DNA of 64,000 nt from the NCBI GenBank assembly GCA_031409955.1, contig JANNYF010000346.1:1-64000 (forward strand). The letters are read 5' to 3'. How positions within the stretch are numbered: the stretch's first letter is position 1; each line of letters opens with the position of its first letter. Shown in pieces: positions 1 to 8,359 of this stretch. The translations under genes and the position numbers were made by a program. Source of the stretch: JAFDVL01 sp031409955. Lineage in GTDB: Bacteria; Acidobacteriota; Blastocatellia; RBC074. The notes under the pieces were generated by a model. That model made no database searches. It was given only the letters and a program-made list of their open reading frames with translations, and had not been told where the DNA came from.

Positions 1-180
1 GTTTGGGCGGCTGGTTTTTTGTTTGGGTTTTTGTTTTTCAACAAAAATGTATAAACCCTAAACCCTAAAAAAAAAACCCGAAACTCAAGACTCGCCAAAA
101 CATAAGCCAAAACGCTCTGCCTTGTGGTAAATTATTGCCACCTCCCCACAGCCGGAAAATTCAAAGACTGGAGGCATCGC

Positions 181-855
181 ATGCGAGTTTTAGTAATCGA
201 AGACGAACAAAAAATGGCTGACCTGCTCAAGCGCGGGTTGGAAGAAGAAGAGGGGTTCGCCGTCGAGGTTGCGTATGACGGCGACACCGGACTCAAGACC
301 GGCAAAGAGCACAAATTCGACATCATCCTGCTCGACGTCACCTTGCCTGGTCTGGATGGCTTTGCCGTCGCCCGTGAACTCCGCGCGGCCAGCATTAAGA
401 CGCCGATCCTGATGCTGACCGCGCGCGACTCGACCGACATGAAAGTTCTGGGACTGGACAGCGGCGCAGACGATTACGTCACCAAGCCGTTCGCGTTTGC
501 CGAACTGCTCGCGCGCATCCGTGCTTTGCTGCGGCGCGCCGAAGACGTTACCAAATTACAGATCGGTGACCTCGTGTTGGATTTGATTCAGCGCAAAGTC
601 ACGCGCGGCGGCGAAGAAGTGCAATTGACGGGCAAAGAATTCAACCTGCTCGAATTCTTTCTGCGGCATCCCGATCAAATTCTGTCGCGCGAAACGCTGT
701 CCGAAAAAGTCTGGCACGAAACCTTTGACGCGCTGACGAACGTGATTGATGTGTATATCAATTACCTGCGTAACAAAGTAGATCGCAACCGCGAGCCAAA
801 GTTGATTCACACGATTCGCGGCGTTGGCTACATGCTGAAAACGCCCGATAAATAA
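181..855 (+). CDS. OmpR/PhoB-family response regulator
   Basis: Two-component transcription regulator of 225 residues. The receiver domain (about 1-115) shows the acidic pair E7/D8, phospho-acceptor D52 (LLDVTLPG), T80 and K102 (TKPF). A winged-helix DNA-binding domain follows (about 125-220, ending IHTIRGVGYMLK). I start at 181 rather than the longer frame from 124 because GGAGG sits 7 nt upstream and the receiver begins directly with MRVLVIEDE. The partner histidine kinase lies at 1332, with one unrelated gene between. The closest known group is CusR/QseB-like regulators; the stimulus cannot be read from the sequence. Confidence 0.93.
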   Translation: MRVLVIEDEQKMADLLKRGLEEEEGFAVEVAYDGDTGLKTGKEHKFDIILLDVTLPGLDGFAVARELRAASIKTPILMLTARDSTDMKVLGLDSGADDYVTKPFAFAELLARIRALLRRAEDVTKLQIGDLVLDLIQRKVTRGGEEVQLTGKEFNLLEFFLRHPDQILSRETLSEKVWHETFDALTNVIDVYINYLRNKVDRNREPKLIHTIRGVGYMLKTPDK

Positions 856-873
856 GGGCGAGCGAAGAAGAAG

Positions 874-1296
874 ATGATGAACAAGAAACTTATCTTACTG
901 ACAGATGATGGTTACGATTTGAACGATGAGGTTGAGCCGGAAACGGATTTCAAGCGCTGGAAGGTTTTTCAGCGCGGGAAAAAGGCGGAGGTGCTTGGAG
1001 ACATCGTTTCATTGGAAATTGCGGAAGAAGGGTATCAGGCCATGCTCGACAAAGGGATTGGTCCTGATGAAATGTTACCGCCCAGCAAACACTATGGCAT
1101 TCGCGGCGGCATTGCGTTGCGACGACAAATTACGGACGAAGATTGGGCGCGCATCCGAAGCGGAGAGACGATGGTCGCGGTAAAACCGGAGGCCGTCTTG
1201 ATTCGACTTGCGCCTGATGTCGCCGAAACTTTTGCGACCTCTGACGCCGTCAACGAAGCCTTGCGCCAACTTATTCGAGAAAAGAAAGCTGCCTAG
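874..1296 (+). CDS. Hypothetical protein between regulator and kinase
   Basis: A soluble, acidic 140-residue protein that I do not recognise. It has no signal peptide or membrane segment. It begins MMNKKLILLTDDG and ends in a charged helix; either of two adjacent ATGs (874 or 877) may be used, behind a GA-rich AGCGAAGAAG. It begins 18 nt after the response regulator and ends 35 nt before its kinase, on the same strand, so it is probably co-transcribed. A role as a modulator of the two-component system is inference from position only. Confidence 0.6.
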   Translation: MMNKKLILLTDDGYDLNDEVEPETDFKRWKVFQRGKKAEVLGDIVSLEIAEEGYQAMLDKGIGPDEMLPPSKHYGIRGGIALRRQITDEDWARIRSGETMVAVKPEAVLIRLAPDVAETFATSDAVNEALRQLIREKKAA

Positions 1297-1331
1297 AGTC
1301 ACGAGACACTTGAACTTCAGTTCGCCCCACG

Positions 1332-2717
1332 ATGCGCGTCAAACTCACCCTTTATTATTTAGCCCTGTTGACAGCCGTGTTGGTGTTCTTTGGCGTCGCC
1401 ATTTATACCTATCTCGCCCGCAGTTTGGTCACGATTATTGATGATTCGTTAGCTTCGACGGCGCAAAGCATTGAGCGGCGGATGCGAACGGAAGACGTCA
1501 GCGAAGAGCCATATCCGCCGGAGCAGAGTGAGCAGATGCTCGTCGCGCCGCAGGTCGTGCAAATCCTCAGCGAAGACGGCACGATCACGGACGAGCCGAT
1601 CCCTGACAAAACGCATCAGCTACAGGTTAATGTCGCAGAGTTGCGCGGCATCAATGACGATCAGGTGCATTTTGCCACTGCCAGATTGTCAACTGGTGAA
1701 CAAATTCGCGTCGCGCTTCAACGCACGCGCGATCACGAAGGACAAATCTTTTTCATTCGTGTGGGGCAATCGCTCAGCCCGTTGCAAAAGGCGCGGCGAC
1801 AGATGTTGATTTTGCTGGCGATTGCCGGGCCAGTGGCGTTGTTGCTCGGCAGCTATGGCGGCTTGTTGTTGGCGAATCAAGCGTTGAATCCGGTAGATCG
1901 GTTGACGCGTGCCGCCGAAGAAATCGAAGCCGGTGATCTTTCTAAACGCGTGCAAGTGCCTCCCAAAATGGATGAACTGGGACGGTTGGCTGCGACTTTT
2001 AATCGGATGATCGCGCGCTTACAAGCGGCCTTTGAGCGGCAACGACAATTCACGGCAGATGCTTCGCATGAACTCCGCACACCGTTGGCCGTAATGCGCG
2101 GGGACATTGAAATTGCGTTGCGCCGGGAACGCAAGCCGGAAGACTATCGCAATGTCCTGACCTCGAATTTGGAAGAAATCATTCGCCTTTCACGGCTGGT
2201 CGAAGATTTGCTGATGCTCGCGCGCGCCGATGCCGGGCAAGCTGTATTGCAACGCGAGCCGATGGATTTGGATGAGTTGTGCGCGCAAATGATTGACTAC
2301 CTCGCGCCGTTAGCCGAAGAGAAAGAGCAGCAATTGATTTACCACGCGCCGAATGTTACGCCGCTCAGCATCAATGCCGACGCCCAGCGCATCAAGCAAA
2401 TGCTGCTTAACCTGCTGGACAACGCGCTCAAATACACGCCCGTCAATGGCACGATCACGCTCACCCTCGCTGCCAAAGATCACGAAGCAATGCTCAGTGT
2501 TGCTGATACAGGGCGCGGCATTCCCGAAGAAGATTTGCCGCACATCTTCGACCGCTTCTTTCGGCATTCACGCAGTACCAGCGACAAAACCGTGCAGGGG
2601 TTCGGTCTCGGCTTGTCCATCGTGCGTTGGATTGTGCATTCGCACGGCGGCAAGCTCAGTGCCGAAAGCACGCTTGGCAAAGGCACGCAGTTTATCGTGC
2701 GACTGCCCGTGCTGTGA
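1332..2717 (+). CDS. Membrane sensor histidine kinase (HAMP-HisKA-HATPase)
   Basis: Inner-membrane sensor kinase of 461 residues. A transmembrane helix lies near residues 8-30, then a periplasmic sensor region of about 120 residues and a second helix near 155-180. Next come a HAMP linker, a HisKA dimerisation helix with the phospho-acceptor in the motif DASHELRTP (about H246), and a HATPase_c domain with N box (LLNLLDNALKY), G1 (DTGRGIP) and G2 (GFGLGLSIV). This CusS/QseC-like architecture matches the OmpR-type regulator at 181, its likely partner. The ATG at 1332 directly precedes the first hydrophobic segment. Confidence 0.92.
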   Translation: MRVKLTLYYLALLTAVLVFFGVAIYTYLARSLVTIIDDSLASTAQSIERRMRTEDVSEEPYPPEQSEQMLVAPQVVQILSEDGTITDEPIPDKTHQLQVNVAELRGINDDQVHFATARLSTGEQIRVALQRTRDHEGQIFFIRVGQSLSPLQKARRQMLILLAIAGPVALLLGSYGGLLLANQALNPVDRLTRAAEEIEAGDLSKRVQVPPKMDELGRLAATFNRMIARLQAAFERQRQFTADASHELRTPLAVMRGDIEIALRRERKPEDYRNVLTSNLEEIIRLSRLVEDLLMLARADAGQAVLQREPMDLDELCAQMIDYLAPLAEEKEQQLIYHAPNVTPLSINADAQRIKQMLLNLLDNALKYTPVNGTITLTLAAKDHEAMLSVADTGRGIPEEDLPHIFDRFFRHSRSTSDKTVQGFGLGLSIVRWIVHSHGGKLSAESTLGKGTQFIVRLPVL

Positions 2718-2756
2718 GGAAATTTTGTCAGTTACGATTTTGCTTCAGGAGAAATT

Positions 2757-3527
2757 ATGGCATCCATCCAGTTCACGCGACTTCGCTCCAAATCATCGCT
2801 CATTCAAATGCTCTGCCTGGTCGGAATTCTTCTGACGCTGGCGTGTTACTTGCGCCCCAGCACCGCGCAACAGCCGCAGCCCGCCCGCCAAGCCTTCATT
2901 GACGGCACGGGGCCGGGCTGGCGCACGCTCGGCGAAAAAGACTTTGCGCGGGTCAATGGCGATCCCGACACCTGGGTTTGGAAAGAGGAGATGTGGCATA
3001 GCACGGGCAAACCCATCGGCGTGTTTCGCACGGCGCAGAAATTCACGAACTTTGAATTGGTCGCCGAATGGCGGCATTTAGAATCCGGCGGCAACTCCGG
3101 CATTTTCGCGTGGGTTCCCGACGAAGCACTTAAAGATTTGCCGCCCGACAAATTGCCGAACTACGGCATCGAGATTCAAGCGTTGGATCACGGCTATGCC
3201 GAACTGCACGAGAAACGCACGGGCAAGAAAGGCGATTGGTTCACGACGAACGGCGATGTCTTTGCGGTCGGTAAATCGAAGATGACGCCGTTTGCGCCGC
3301 TCTCTCCGAACGGCTCGCGCAGCTTCCCGCGCAAGAATTTGAGCAAAGGCGTGGGCGAGTGGAATCACTACTACGTCCGCGCGATCAACGGCGAGATTCG
3401 ATTGTGGGTGAATGGCGAAGAAGTGTCGGGCGGCAACAATTGCGAACCCCGCACGGGCTATTTATGTTTGGAAGCGGAAGGCTCGCCCGTGGAGTTTAAG
3501 AACATTCGGATTCGGGAATTACCGTAA
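2757..3527 (+). CDS. DUF1080 (3-keto-disaccharide hydrolase) domain protein
   Basis: Exported protein of 256 residues. A hydrophobic signal segment lies near residues 15-32, with an imperfect lipobox-like LTLAC, so it may be secreted or a lipoprotein. A concanavalin-like jelly-roll domain follows. The segments FELVAEWRHLESGGNSGIF and YGIEIQALDH are characteristic of DUF1080 (PF06439), a family common in Acidobacteriota, Planctomycetota and Bacteroidota and linked to cleavage of 3-keto-glycosides. AGGAGA lies 6 nt before the ATG. The substrate is unknown, and nothing nearby is clearly carbohydrate-related. Confidence 0.85.
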   Translation: MASIQFTRLRSKSSLIQMLCLVGILLTLACYLRPSTAQQPQPARQAFIDGTGPGWRTLGEKDFARVNGDPDTWVWKEEMWHSTGKPIGVFRTAQKFTNFELVAEWRHLESGGNSGIFAWVPDEALKDLPPDKLPNYGIEIQALDHGYAELHEKRTGKKGDWFTTNGDVFAVGKSKMTPFAPLSPNGSRSFPRKNLSKGVGEWNHYYVRAINGEIRLWVNGEEVSGGNNCEPRTGYLCLEAEGSPVEFKNIRIRELP

Positions 3528-3548
3528 GCACGAGCGTACTGAAATAAT

Positions 3549-3700
3549 GTTGGGCGTCTTCTTGACGTAGTTACGTGGTGCAGCTACACGATGGACTGAT
3601 TCGGATCATCTCTGCCCGAAAGGCTACAAATTATGAAGAAGAGCAGTACTTTGAAGAAATCGCAAACGAACTGGGAACGTTTGAAGACGATGCCGGATAA
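3549..3700 (+). pseudogene. brnT: BrnT toxin remnant (C-terminal end, frameshifted)
   Basis: The C-terminal end of a BrnT-type ribonuclease toxin can still be read. One frame gives GRLLDVV (from about 3552). After a shift, the frame running 3566-3700 gives VVQLHDGLIRIISARKATNYEEE up to a TAA at 3698; that frame is closed by a TGA at 3563. The RIISARKAT motif is the conserved BrnT C-terminus. The N-terminal two thirds of the toxin are absent. The remnant overlaps the start of brnA at 3633, the arrangement seen in intact brnTA operons. Confidence 0.72.
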
Positions 3701-3908
3701 GAATATTGACCTGTCTGAAATTCCTGAGCTGACACCGCAAATGTTCGCGCAAGCCATTGTCCGACGCGGCTTGGAACCCCGTCCTAATAAACTACAACTC
3801 ACGTTGTGCATTGATCGGGATGTGGTGGATTGGTTTCGGAAACAAGGGCGCGGGTATCAAACGCAAATCAATACTCTGTTGCGTGCTTACATGGAGGCGC
3901 AAAAATAA
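3633..3908 (+). CDS. brnA: BrnA-family antitoxin (toxin partner decayed)
   Basis: A 91-residue BrnA-type antitoxin (PF14384). It carries the usual N-terminal stretch (NWERLKTMPDKNIDLSEIPELTP without gaps) and the ribbon-helix-helix DNA-binding C-terminus (LTLCIDRDVVDWF, GYQTQINTLLRAYMEA). In intact systems BrnA binds BrnT and represses the operon. Here only a broken 3' remnant of brnT precedes it, so it is an orphan antitoxin. It could still act as an anti-toxin or repressor of another brnTA copy, which is inference. Confidence 0.85.
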   Translation: MKKSSTLKKSQTNWERLKTMPDKNIDLSEIPELTPQMFAQAIVRRGLEPRPNKLQLTLCIDRDVVDWFRKQGRGYQTQINTLLRAYMEAQK

Positions 3909-3926
3909 ATCCACTGGCGCAAGAGA

Positions 3927-5258
3927 TTACCGCGCTGAATACTCGCTCTTCTCACTCGCCTGCTGTTCCTCGCCCAACCCCACCTGCGCGCGCATCACTT
4001 GGCGCGGCAACAAACTCAAGCGTCGTCCCGTAATCAGGCGCGAGCCGCGTTGATAGGTGAAATACGACCACGCCCAATTGAAGAGTGCCGCCACACGATT
4101 GCGAAAGCCGATCAGGAAAATCAAATGCACAAACAACCAGGCTAACCACGCGAGGATGCCGGACAAATGTATCTTGCCCATTTCTGCAATTGCGGCGTGC
4201 CGACCAATCGTCGCCATGCTGCCTTTGTCTATATATTTGAATGGCTCGGATGGTTCGCCGTTCAGCGCGTGCAAAATGTTGTTCGCGGCGGTGCGTCCCA
4301 TTTGCATCGCTACGGGCGAGACGCCGGGCAGCGGCTTGCCGTCTTGGTGCGTGAAGCTAGTCATATCGCCAATCGCAAACACGTTCTGGTGATTGGGCAA
4401 GGTCAAATCCGGCTCCAGAATGATGCGGCCTGCGCGGTCGTGTGGCACACCGAGTTTCGCTGCAAATGCAGTGGCCTGTACGCCTGCGCCCCAAATGACA
4501 GTCGCGGCCTGAATCATTTGGTCGCCCAGATGTGCGCCGCGTTCGTCAATGTTCGTGACTTTGGTGTTGACGCGCACGTTGACGCCGAGATTTTGCAATT
4601 GCTTGGTGGCGCTGTCGCTCAAATCGGGCGTGAAGCTCGGCAAAATGCGCGGGCCGCCTTCGAGCAAAATCACGCGCGCTTCCTTCGGATTGATGCGGCG
4701 GAAATCACGCTCCAGAACGAAGTGCGATAATTCCGCAATCGCGCCTGCTAATTCCACGCCCGTCGGGCCTCCGCCCACGACGACGAAGGTCAGGAGTTGT
4801 TGCCGCCGCTCAGGATTTTCTTCTCTTTCCGCCGCCTCAAACGCCAGCAGTACGCGACGACGGATTTCGACCGCGTCGTCCAAATCTTTCAAGCCTGGCG
4901 CGAACTGCTCCCAATGCTCGTTGCCGAAATAGCTGGTGCGCCCGCCCGTCGCCAAAATCAAATAGTCATACGGCAATTGACTATCAGCGAGTTGCACTGT
5001 GTTGTTGGCAAAGTCTACGCTGACCGCTTCGGCCAATAACACAGTCACGTTTTTTTGTTTGTGCAACACGGAGCGAATCGGCGCGGCGATGTCCGCCGGA
5101 GACAGGCCCGCCATGGCGACCTGATAGAGCAGCGGCTGGAACAGATGATGATTCGTGCGGTCTACGAGCGTGATGCGGACAGACGCACGTTTGAGCGCGC
5201 GGGCTGTGGCTAAGCCGCCAAAGCCTCCGCCGATGATGACGATGTGTGGTATGGGCAT
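3927..5258 (-). CDS. ndh: Type II NADH dehydrogenase (NDH-2)
   Basis: Flavoprotein of 443 residues that passes electrons from NADH to quinone without pumping protons, at the inner face of the membrane. The N-terminal FAD-binding motif is IVIIGGGFGGLATARAL. A second Rossmann motif (VVVGGGPTGVELAGAI) binds NADH, and AIGDM is the second FAD contact. The C-terminal region (about 375-425) has hydrophobic, amphipathic segments suited to membrane attachment. I start at 5258, not 5288, because GAGGTT lies just upstream and the protein then begins one turn before the FAD motif. TatD lies upstream on the same strand. It fits the menaquinone synthesis implied by mqnA. Confidence 0.92.
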   Translation of the reverse strand: MPIPHIVIIGGGFGGLATARALKRASVRITLVDRTNHHLFQPLLYQVAMAGLSPADIAAPIRSVLHKQKNVTVLLAEAVSVDFANNTVQLADSQLPYDYLILATGGRTSYFGNEHWEQFAPGLKDLDDAVEIRRRVLLAFEAAEREENPERRQQLLTFVVVGGGPTGVELAGAIAELSHFVLERDFRRINPKEARVILLEGGPRILPSFTPDLSDSATKQLQNLGVNVRVNTKVTNIDERGAHLGDQMIQAATVIWGAGVQATAFAAKLGVPHDRAGRIILEPDLTLPNHQNVFAIGDMTSFTHQDGKPLPGVSPVAMQMGRTAANNILHALNGEPSEPFKYIDKGSMATIGRHAAIAEMGKIHLSGILAWLAWLFVHLIFLIGFRNRVAALFNWAWSYFTYQRGSRLITGRRLSLLPRQVMRAQVGLGEEQQASEKSEYSAR

Positions 5259-5291
5259 AAAACAACCTCGTGCAATCATGAGCCGCAAACG

Positions 5292-6119
5292 TTACAGCTT
5301 CTTTTCGCGCGGTTCACGATTTCGCGGAACTTCTTGCAGCCGGAATAGTCGCTTGAAATTCTCACTTGTCACGCGCGCCATTTCCTCAAAACTCACGCCG
5401 CGCAAATTCGCCAAAACCGTCGCCGTCTCTTTCACAAACGCTGGTTCGTTGCGTTTACCGCGATACGGCACGGGCGCGAGGTAGGGGCAATCGGTTTCGA
5501 CCAGCAGTTGATTGAGCGGAACGGAAGCTGCAACAGCGCGCAATTCATCGGCTTTCTTGAACGTGACGACGCCGGAAAACGAAATGTGAAAGCCCATCGC
5601 CAATGCGGCATCGGCTAATTTTTGTGTGCCGGTGAAGCAGTGGATGATGCCGCCGAACGCGTTGCCGCCGCGCTCGAACCACGTCTCGCGCAAAATCTGA
5701 ATCGTGTCGTCTTCGGCATCGCGCGTGTGAATGATGACGGGCAATTCCACTTGCAACGCCAATTCCAATTGCCGCCGAAAGACGCGTTGTTGCACGTCGC
5801 GCGGGCTGTGATCGTAGTAATAATCCAAGCCGATTTCGCCCCAACCAATGACCTTCAGATGCGCGGCGAGTTGCAGGAATTGCTGCTCCAACGCGTCGTC
5901 ATAAATGCTGGCTTCATGTGGATGCAAACCGACGGCGGCGTAAATAAAATCGTGCTGTTCGGCAAGCGCAATGCCTGTTTCCAGTGAGCCTTTGGCGACG
6001 TCGCTGCCGGCGATTTCCAAAAACAATTCGACGCCAGCGGCGCGGGCGCGGGCGATGACTTCGGCGCGGTCGGCGTCGAACGCGGGCGTGTCTAAGTGGG
6101 CGTGTGAATCTATCAACAT
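5292..6119 (-). CDS. tatD: TatD-family metal-dependent hydrolase / DNase
   Basis: A 275-residue TIM-barrel hydrolase. The metal-binding motif at the very N-terminus is DSHAHLD, followed by VGLHPHEA, GEIGLDYYYD, IIHTRDAEDDT, IHCFTG and VETDCPYLAP, the full set of TatD signature motifs. Members are 3'-5' exonucleases or deoxyribonucleases used in DNA repair and degradation. The start at 6119 gives the standard MLIDSHAHLD; the longer frame from 6194 adds residues with no family counterpart. The gene lies 33 nt upstream of the NDH-2 start. Confidence 0.92.
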   Translation of the reverse strand: MLIDSHAHLDTPAFDADRAEVIARARAAGVELFLEIAGSDVAKGSLETGIALAEQHDFIYAAVGLHPHEASIYDDALEQQFLQLAAHLKVIGWGEIGLDYYYDHSPRDVQQRVFRRQLELALQVELPVIIHTRDAEDDTIQILRETWFERGGNAFGGIIHCFTGTQKLADAALAMGFHISFSGVVTFKKADELRAVAASVPLNQLLVETDCPYLAPVPYRGKRNEPAFVKETATVLANLRGVSFEEMARVTSENFKRLFRLQEVPRNREPREKKL

Positions 6120-6214
6120 AATCTCGACAATTTGCGGAACCTTTTTGTTTAGGCTCACGACTCTACACGACTCTGCACGAATGAAGAACGGCATCGGTTA
6201 CTTTGGGGCTACAT

Positions 6215-6243
6215 TTGACAGAAATTGAATTCGTGCTTAATAG
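6215..6243 (+). promoter_or_regulatory. Consensus sigma-70-type promoter of mqnA
   Basis: TTGACA (6215-6220), a 17-nt spacer, then TAATAG (6238-6243). The -35 hexamer is a perfect match and the spacing optimal. Transcription should begin near 6250, which leaves almost no leader before ATG 6252 and about 17 nt before ATG 6267. Confidence 0.7.
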
Positions 6244-6251
6244 TGGAATTC

Positions 6252-7088
6252 ATGGCTAAGAAAGATATGAGAATTGCGGCTTCGACGTATTTGAATTCTG
6301 CCCCGTTGGTGCACAGCTTCACGGCTGGGATGCAGCGCAATCGGGTGATCTTTATGGGCGACACGGCTCCGTCACGATGCGCACAAATGTTAGCGCAGGG
6401 ACAGTGCGAAATCGCGTTGATTCCGGTGATTGAATATTTGCGAATCCCTGACTTACGAATCATTCCCAACGTCGCCGTCGCCAGTAAACATCGGGTTGGC
6501 AGCGTGCTGCTCGCCGCGCGTTGCCAATTGGAAAGTGTCAGCAAAGTTGCGTTGGATGCTTCGTCGCGCACGTCGCAAACGCTCGTGAAAATTCTGCTCG
6601 CGCGGCGCTATCACAACCAACCTGCGTACTGCGAACGAACGCCCGATGTCGCGCACGGTTGCGCCAATATGTTCGACGGCACAGACGCTGCGTTGTTGAT
6701 TGGCGATCCGACGTTTGATTTGAAAGCGAATGCCGAACAGATGAGTTTGCAGATTTACGATTTGGCCGAAGAGTGGCGCGCGTTGACGAACTTGCCGTTT
6801 GTGTTTGCCGTGTGGGCGGTACGCGAAGACGCGTTGACTGAGTATCGGCGCGTGCGCTTGGATTTCGAGATGGCCAAACGCGAAGGCCTTGAGCGTATCT
6901 CGGAAATTGCCGCGCAGTACGTCGAAACGTTGCGGCGACCATTGCCGGAACTGCTGCAATATTTGCGCGAAAACGTTAATTTCGATTTGGATGAGGAGAA
7001 TTTGTCTGGGCTACGCGAATACTTTCGCCTCGCGCACGAATGCGGTTTAGTCGAACGGAATCGCACGTTGAAGTTTGTGGATGAATAA
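6252..7088 (+). CDS. mqnA: Chorismate dehydratase MqnA (futalosine menaquinone pathway)
   Basis: A 278-residue enzyme with the fold of periplasmic binding proteins. MqnA converts chorismate to 3-[(1-carboxyvinyl)oxy]benzoate, the first step of the futalosine route to menaquinone. Recognisable parts are the start RIAASTYLNSAPL, the mid-segment ALDASSRTSQTLVKILL, and DAALLIGDP with ALTNLPFVFAVWAVR near the middle. The start could be 6252 (MAKKDMRI) or 6267 (MRIAAS); the strong promoter at 6215-6243 would make 6252 nearly leaderless. No other mqn genes are in the window. Confidence 0.9.
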   Translation: MAKKDMRIAASTYLNSAPLVHSFTAGMQRNRVIFMGDTAPSRCAQMLAQGQCEIALIPVIEYLRIPDLRIIPNVAVASKHRVGSVLLAARCQLESVSKVALDASSRTSQTLVKILLARRYHNQPAYCERTPDVAHGCANMFDGTDAALLIGDPTFDLKANAEQMSLQIYDLAEEWRALTNLPFVFAVWAVREDALTEYRRVRLDFEMAKREGLERISEIAAQYVETLRRPLPELLQYLRENVNFDLDEENLSGLREYFRLAHECGLVERNRTLKFVDE

Positions 7089-7095
7089 ACTAGGA

Positions 7096-7201
7096 CTTAG
7101 AGCTTGTACGAAAACCTCAATCCGAAACAGGGGGTTATTGATTTCATTGGACTTATGCCAGATCGAATGAACCCAACCGAGGTTTTCGTACACGCTCTTA
7201 G
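7096..7201. mobile_element. MITE-like element with 18-bp terminal inverted repeats
   Basis: A 96-bp unit (7101-7196) is bounded by AGCTTGTACGAAAACCTC at the left and the reverse complement of AGCGTGTACGAAAACCTC at the right (17 of 18 matching). It is flanked by CTTAG direct repeats at 7096-7100 and 7197-7201, as expected of a target-site duplication. It has no coding capacity. The parent insertion sequence is not in the window. Confidence 0.55.
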
Positions 7202-7235
7202 GCAAAGCTGGCGGGAAATGTCCGACAAATGGTTT

Positions 7236-7592
7236 CTACCGCCTATTTGAAAGTTCACGACGCAGCCAGGCGCGGGCCAAACTCCACTCACGCTCAATCG
7301 TCGCGGACGAAGCACCTCGGCGGTTTCCTCAATCGTCAGGCCACCGAAATACCGCAACTCGACGACCTGGCTTTGGTGCGGATCAAACGTGGCGAGGCTG
7401 ACGAGCGCATCGTCAAGCGCGATCAGATCAGGGTCTTCTGTAGATTTAGTTTCCTCTACATCCGTTAGGGAAATCCGCTCCCCTTCGCTGCCGCGTTTGC
7501 CTGCACCACTCGGGATCAATTGCTCCAGCGCCGTCTGGTCACACTGACTCCACGCGCGAAGCCATTGGGTTACTTTCAGATGGAGATATCAT
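7236..7592 (-). pseudogene. ECF sigma factor pseudogene
   Basis: A degraded paralogue of the ECF sigma gene at 7790. Reading right to left, the start MISPSE (ATG at 7592) shifts frame to VTQWLRAWSQCDQTALEQLIP. This is fused directly to a linker and LDDALVSLATFDPHQ, then VVELRYFGGLTIEETAEVL, then a further frameshift into SSATIEREWSLARAWLRREL with a stop at 7236. Roughly 80 residues, including most of sigma region 2, are missing. Region 4 is recognisable but frameshifted. At least two frameshifts and one internal deletion rule out a working sigma factor. Confidence 0.75.
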
Positions 7593-7789
7593 AGCGCCTC
7601 GGTAAATTAACCATCGGATTAGGGGAGAAAGATCGGGCGAATTATCGCACTCACCTGCCGACTGTTTTGCGTTAGACTGCCCCCTCTGAAAAAAAAATCT
7701 TCGTGCCGTGAGGGAATTTGCCAGGGAATTGCACGTTATCTAATGAAGGCAAAAAATAACCGCCGAATAACCTGATAAGGAGAAGCTTC

Positions 7790-8359
7790 ATGCAACCATC
7801 GCCATCCCATGAAATCACCTATTTGCTGCATCGTTGGAGTGAAGGCAACGCGGAGGCGCTGGAGCAGTTGATGCCCGTTGTGATACGCGAGCTTCGTAAA
7901 TTGGCAGGCAGTTATTTCAAATCGGAGCGGCACAATCATACGTTGCAACCAACGGCGCTCATCAATGAAGCCTATTTGCGGCTGATGTCTCAGGATTGTC
8001 CTGCCTGGCAAAGTCGCACGCATTTCTTCGGCGTCGCCGCGCAACTGATGCGACAGGTTTTGGTAGATCACGCACGCGCTCACATGGCCGTCAAACGCGG
8101 CGATGCGGCTCCCAAACTCTCGTTGGAGGAAGCGGCAGAATTTTCCCACGAACAAGCGGGTGAATTGGTCGCACTGGATGACGCGCTGCTTTCGCTGACG
8201 CAATTAGATACACGCAAAGCTCGCGTGGTGGAATTGCGGTACTTCGGCGGGTTAACGGTCGAAGAGATTGCGCAGGTACTAGGCATTTCTACCGCAACCG
8301 TTTCGCGCGAAATGCGCATGGCCCAAGCGTGGTTGCATCGGGAATTGGCGCGAGAATAA
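7790..8359 (+). CDS. ECF sigma factor, acidobacterial TIGR02999-type
   Basis: A 189-residue extracytoplasmic-function sigma factor. Region 2 spans about 10-85 (ITYLLHRWSEGNAEALEQL, LQPTALINEAYLRL, FFGVAAQLMRQVLVDHAR). Region 4 spans about 125-185 (VVELRYFGGLTVEEIAQVL, then the helix-turn-helix STATVSREMRMAQAWLHREL). AAGGAG lies 8 nt before the ATG. In Acidobacteriota this sigma family usually sits next to a TPR-carrying serine/threonine kinase, as here (8455). Regulation of or by that kinase is inferred from the pairing. Confidence 0.93.
   Translation: MQPSPSHEITYLLHRWSEGNAEALEQLMPVVIRELRKLAGSYFKSERHNHTLQPTALINEAYLRLMSQDCPAWQSRTHFFGVAAQLMRQVLVDHARAHMAVKRGDAAPKLSLEEAAEFSHEQAGELVALDDALLSLTQLDTRKARVVELRYFGGLTVEEIAQVLGISTATVSREMRMAQAWLHRELARE

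Noticed and set aside
46..80. Telomere-like AAACCCT repeats near the left end.
   Set aside because: Only about two imperfect units in an A/C-rich stretch; all genes around are bacterial, so it is chance.
3563..3565. UGA inside the brnT remnant as another selenocysteine codon.
   Set aside because: The conserved sequence on the two sides lies in different frames, so this is a frameshifted fragment, and no cysteine is expected there.
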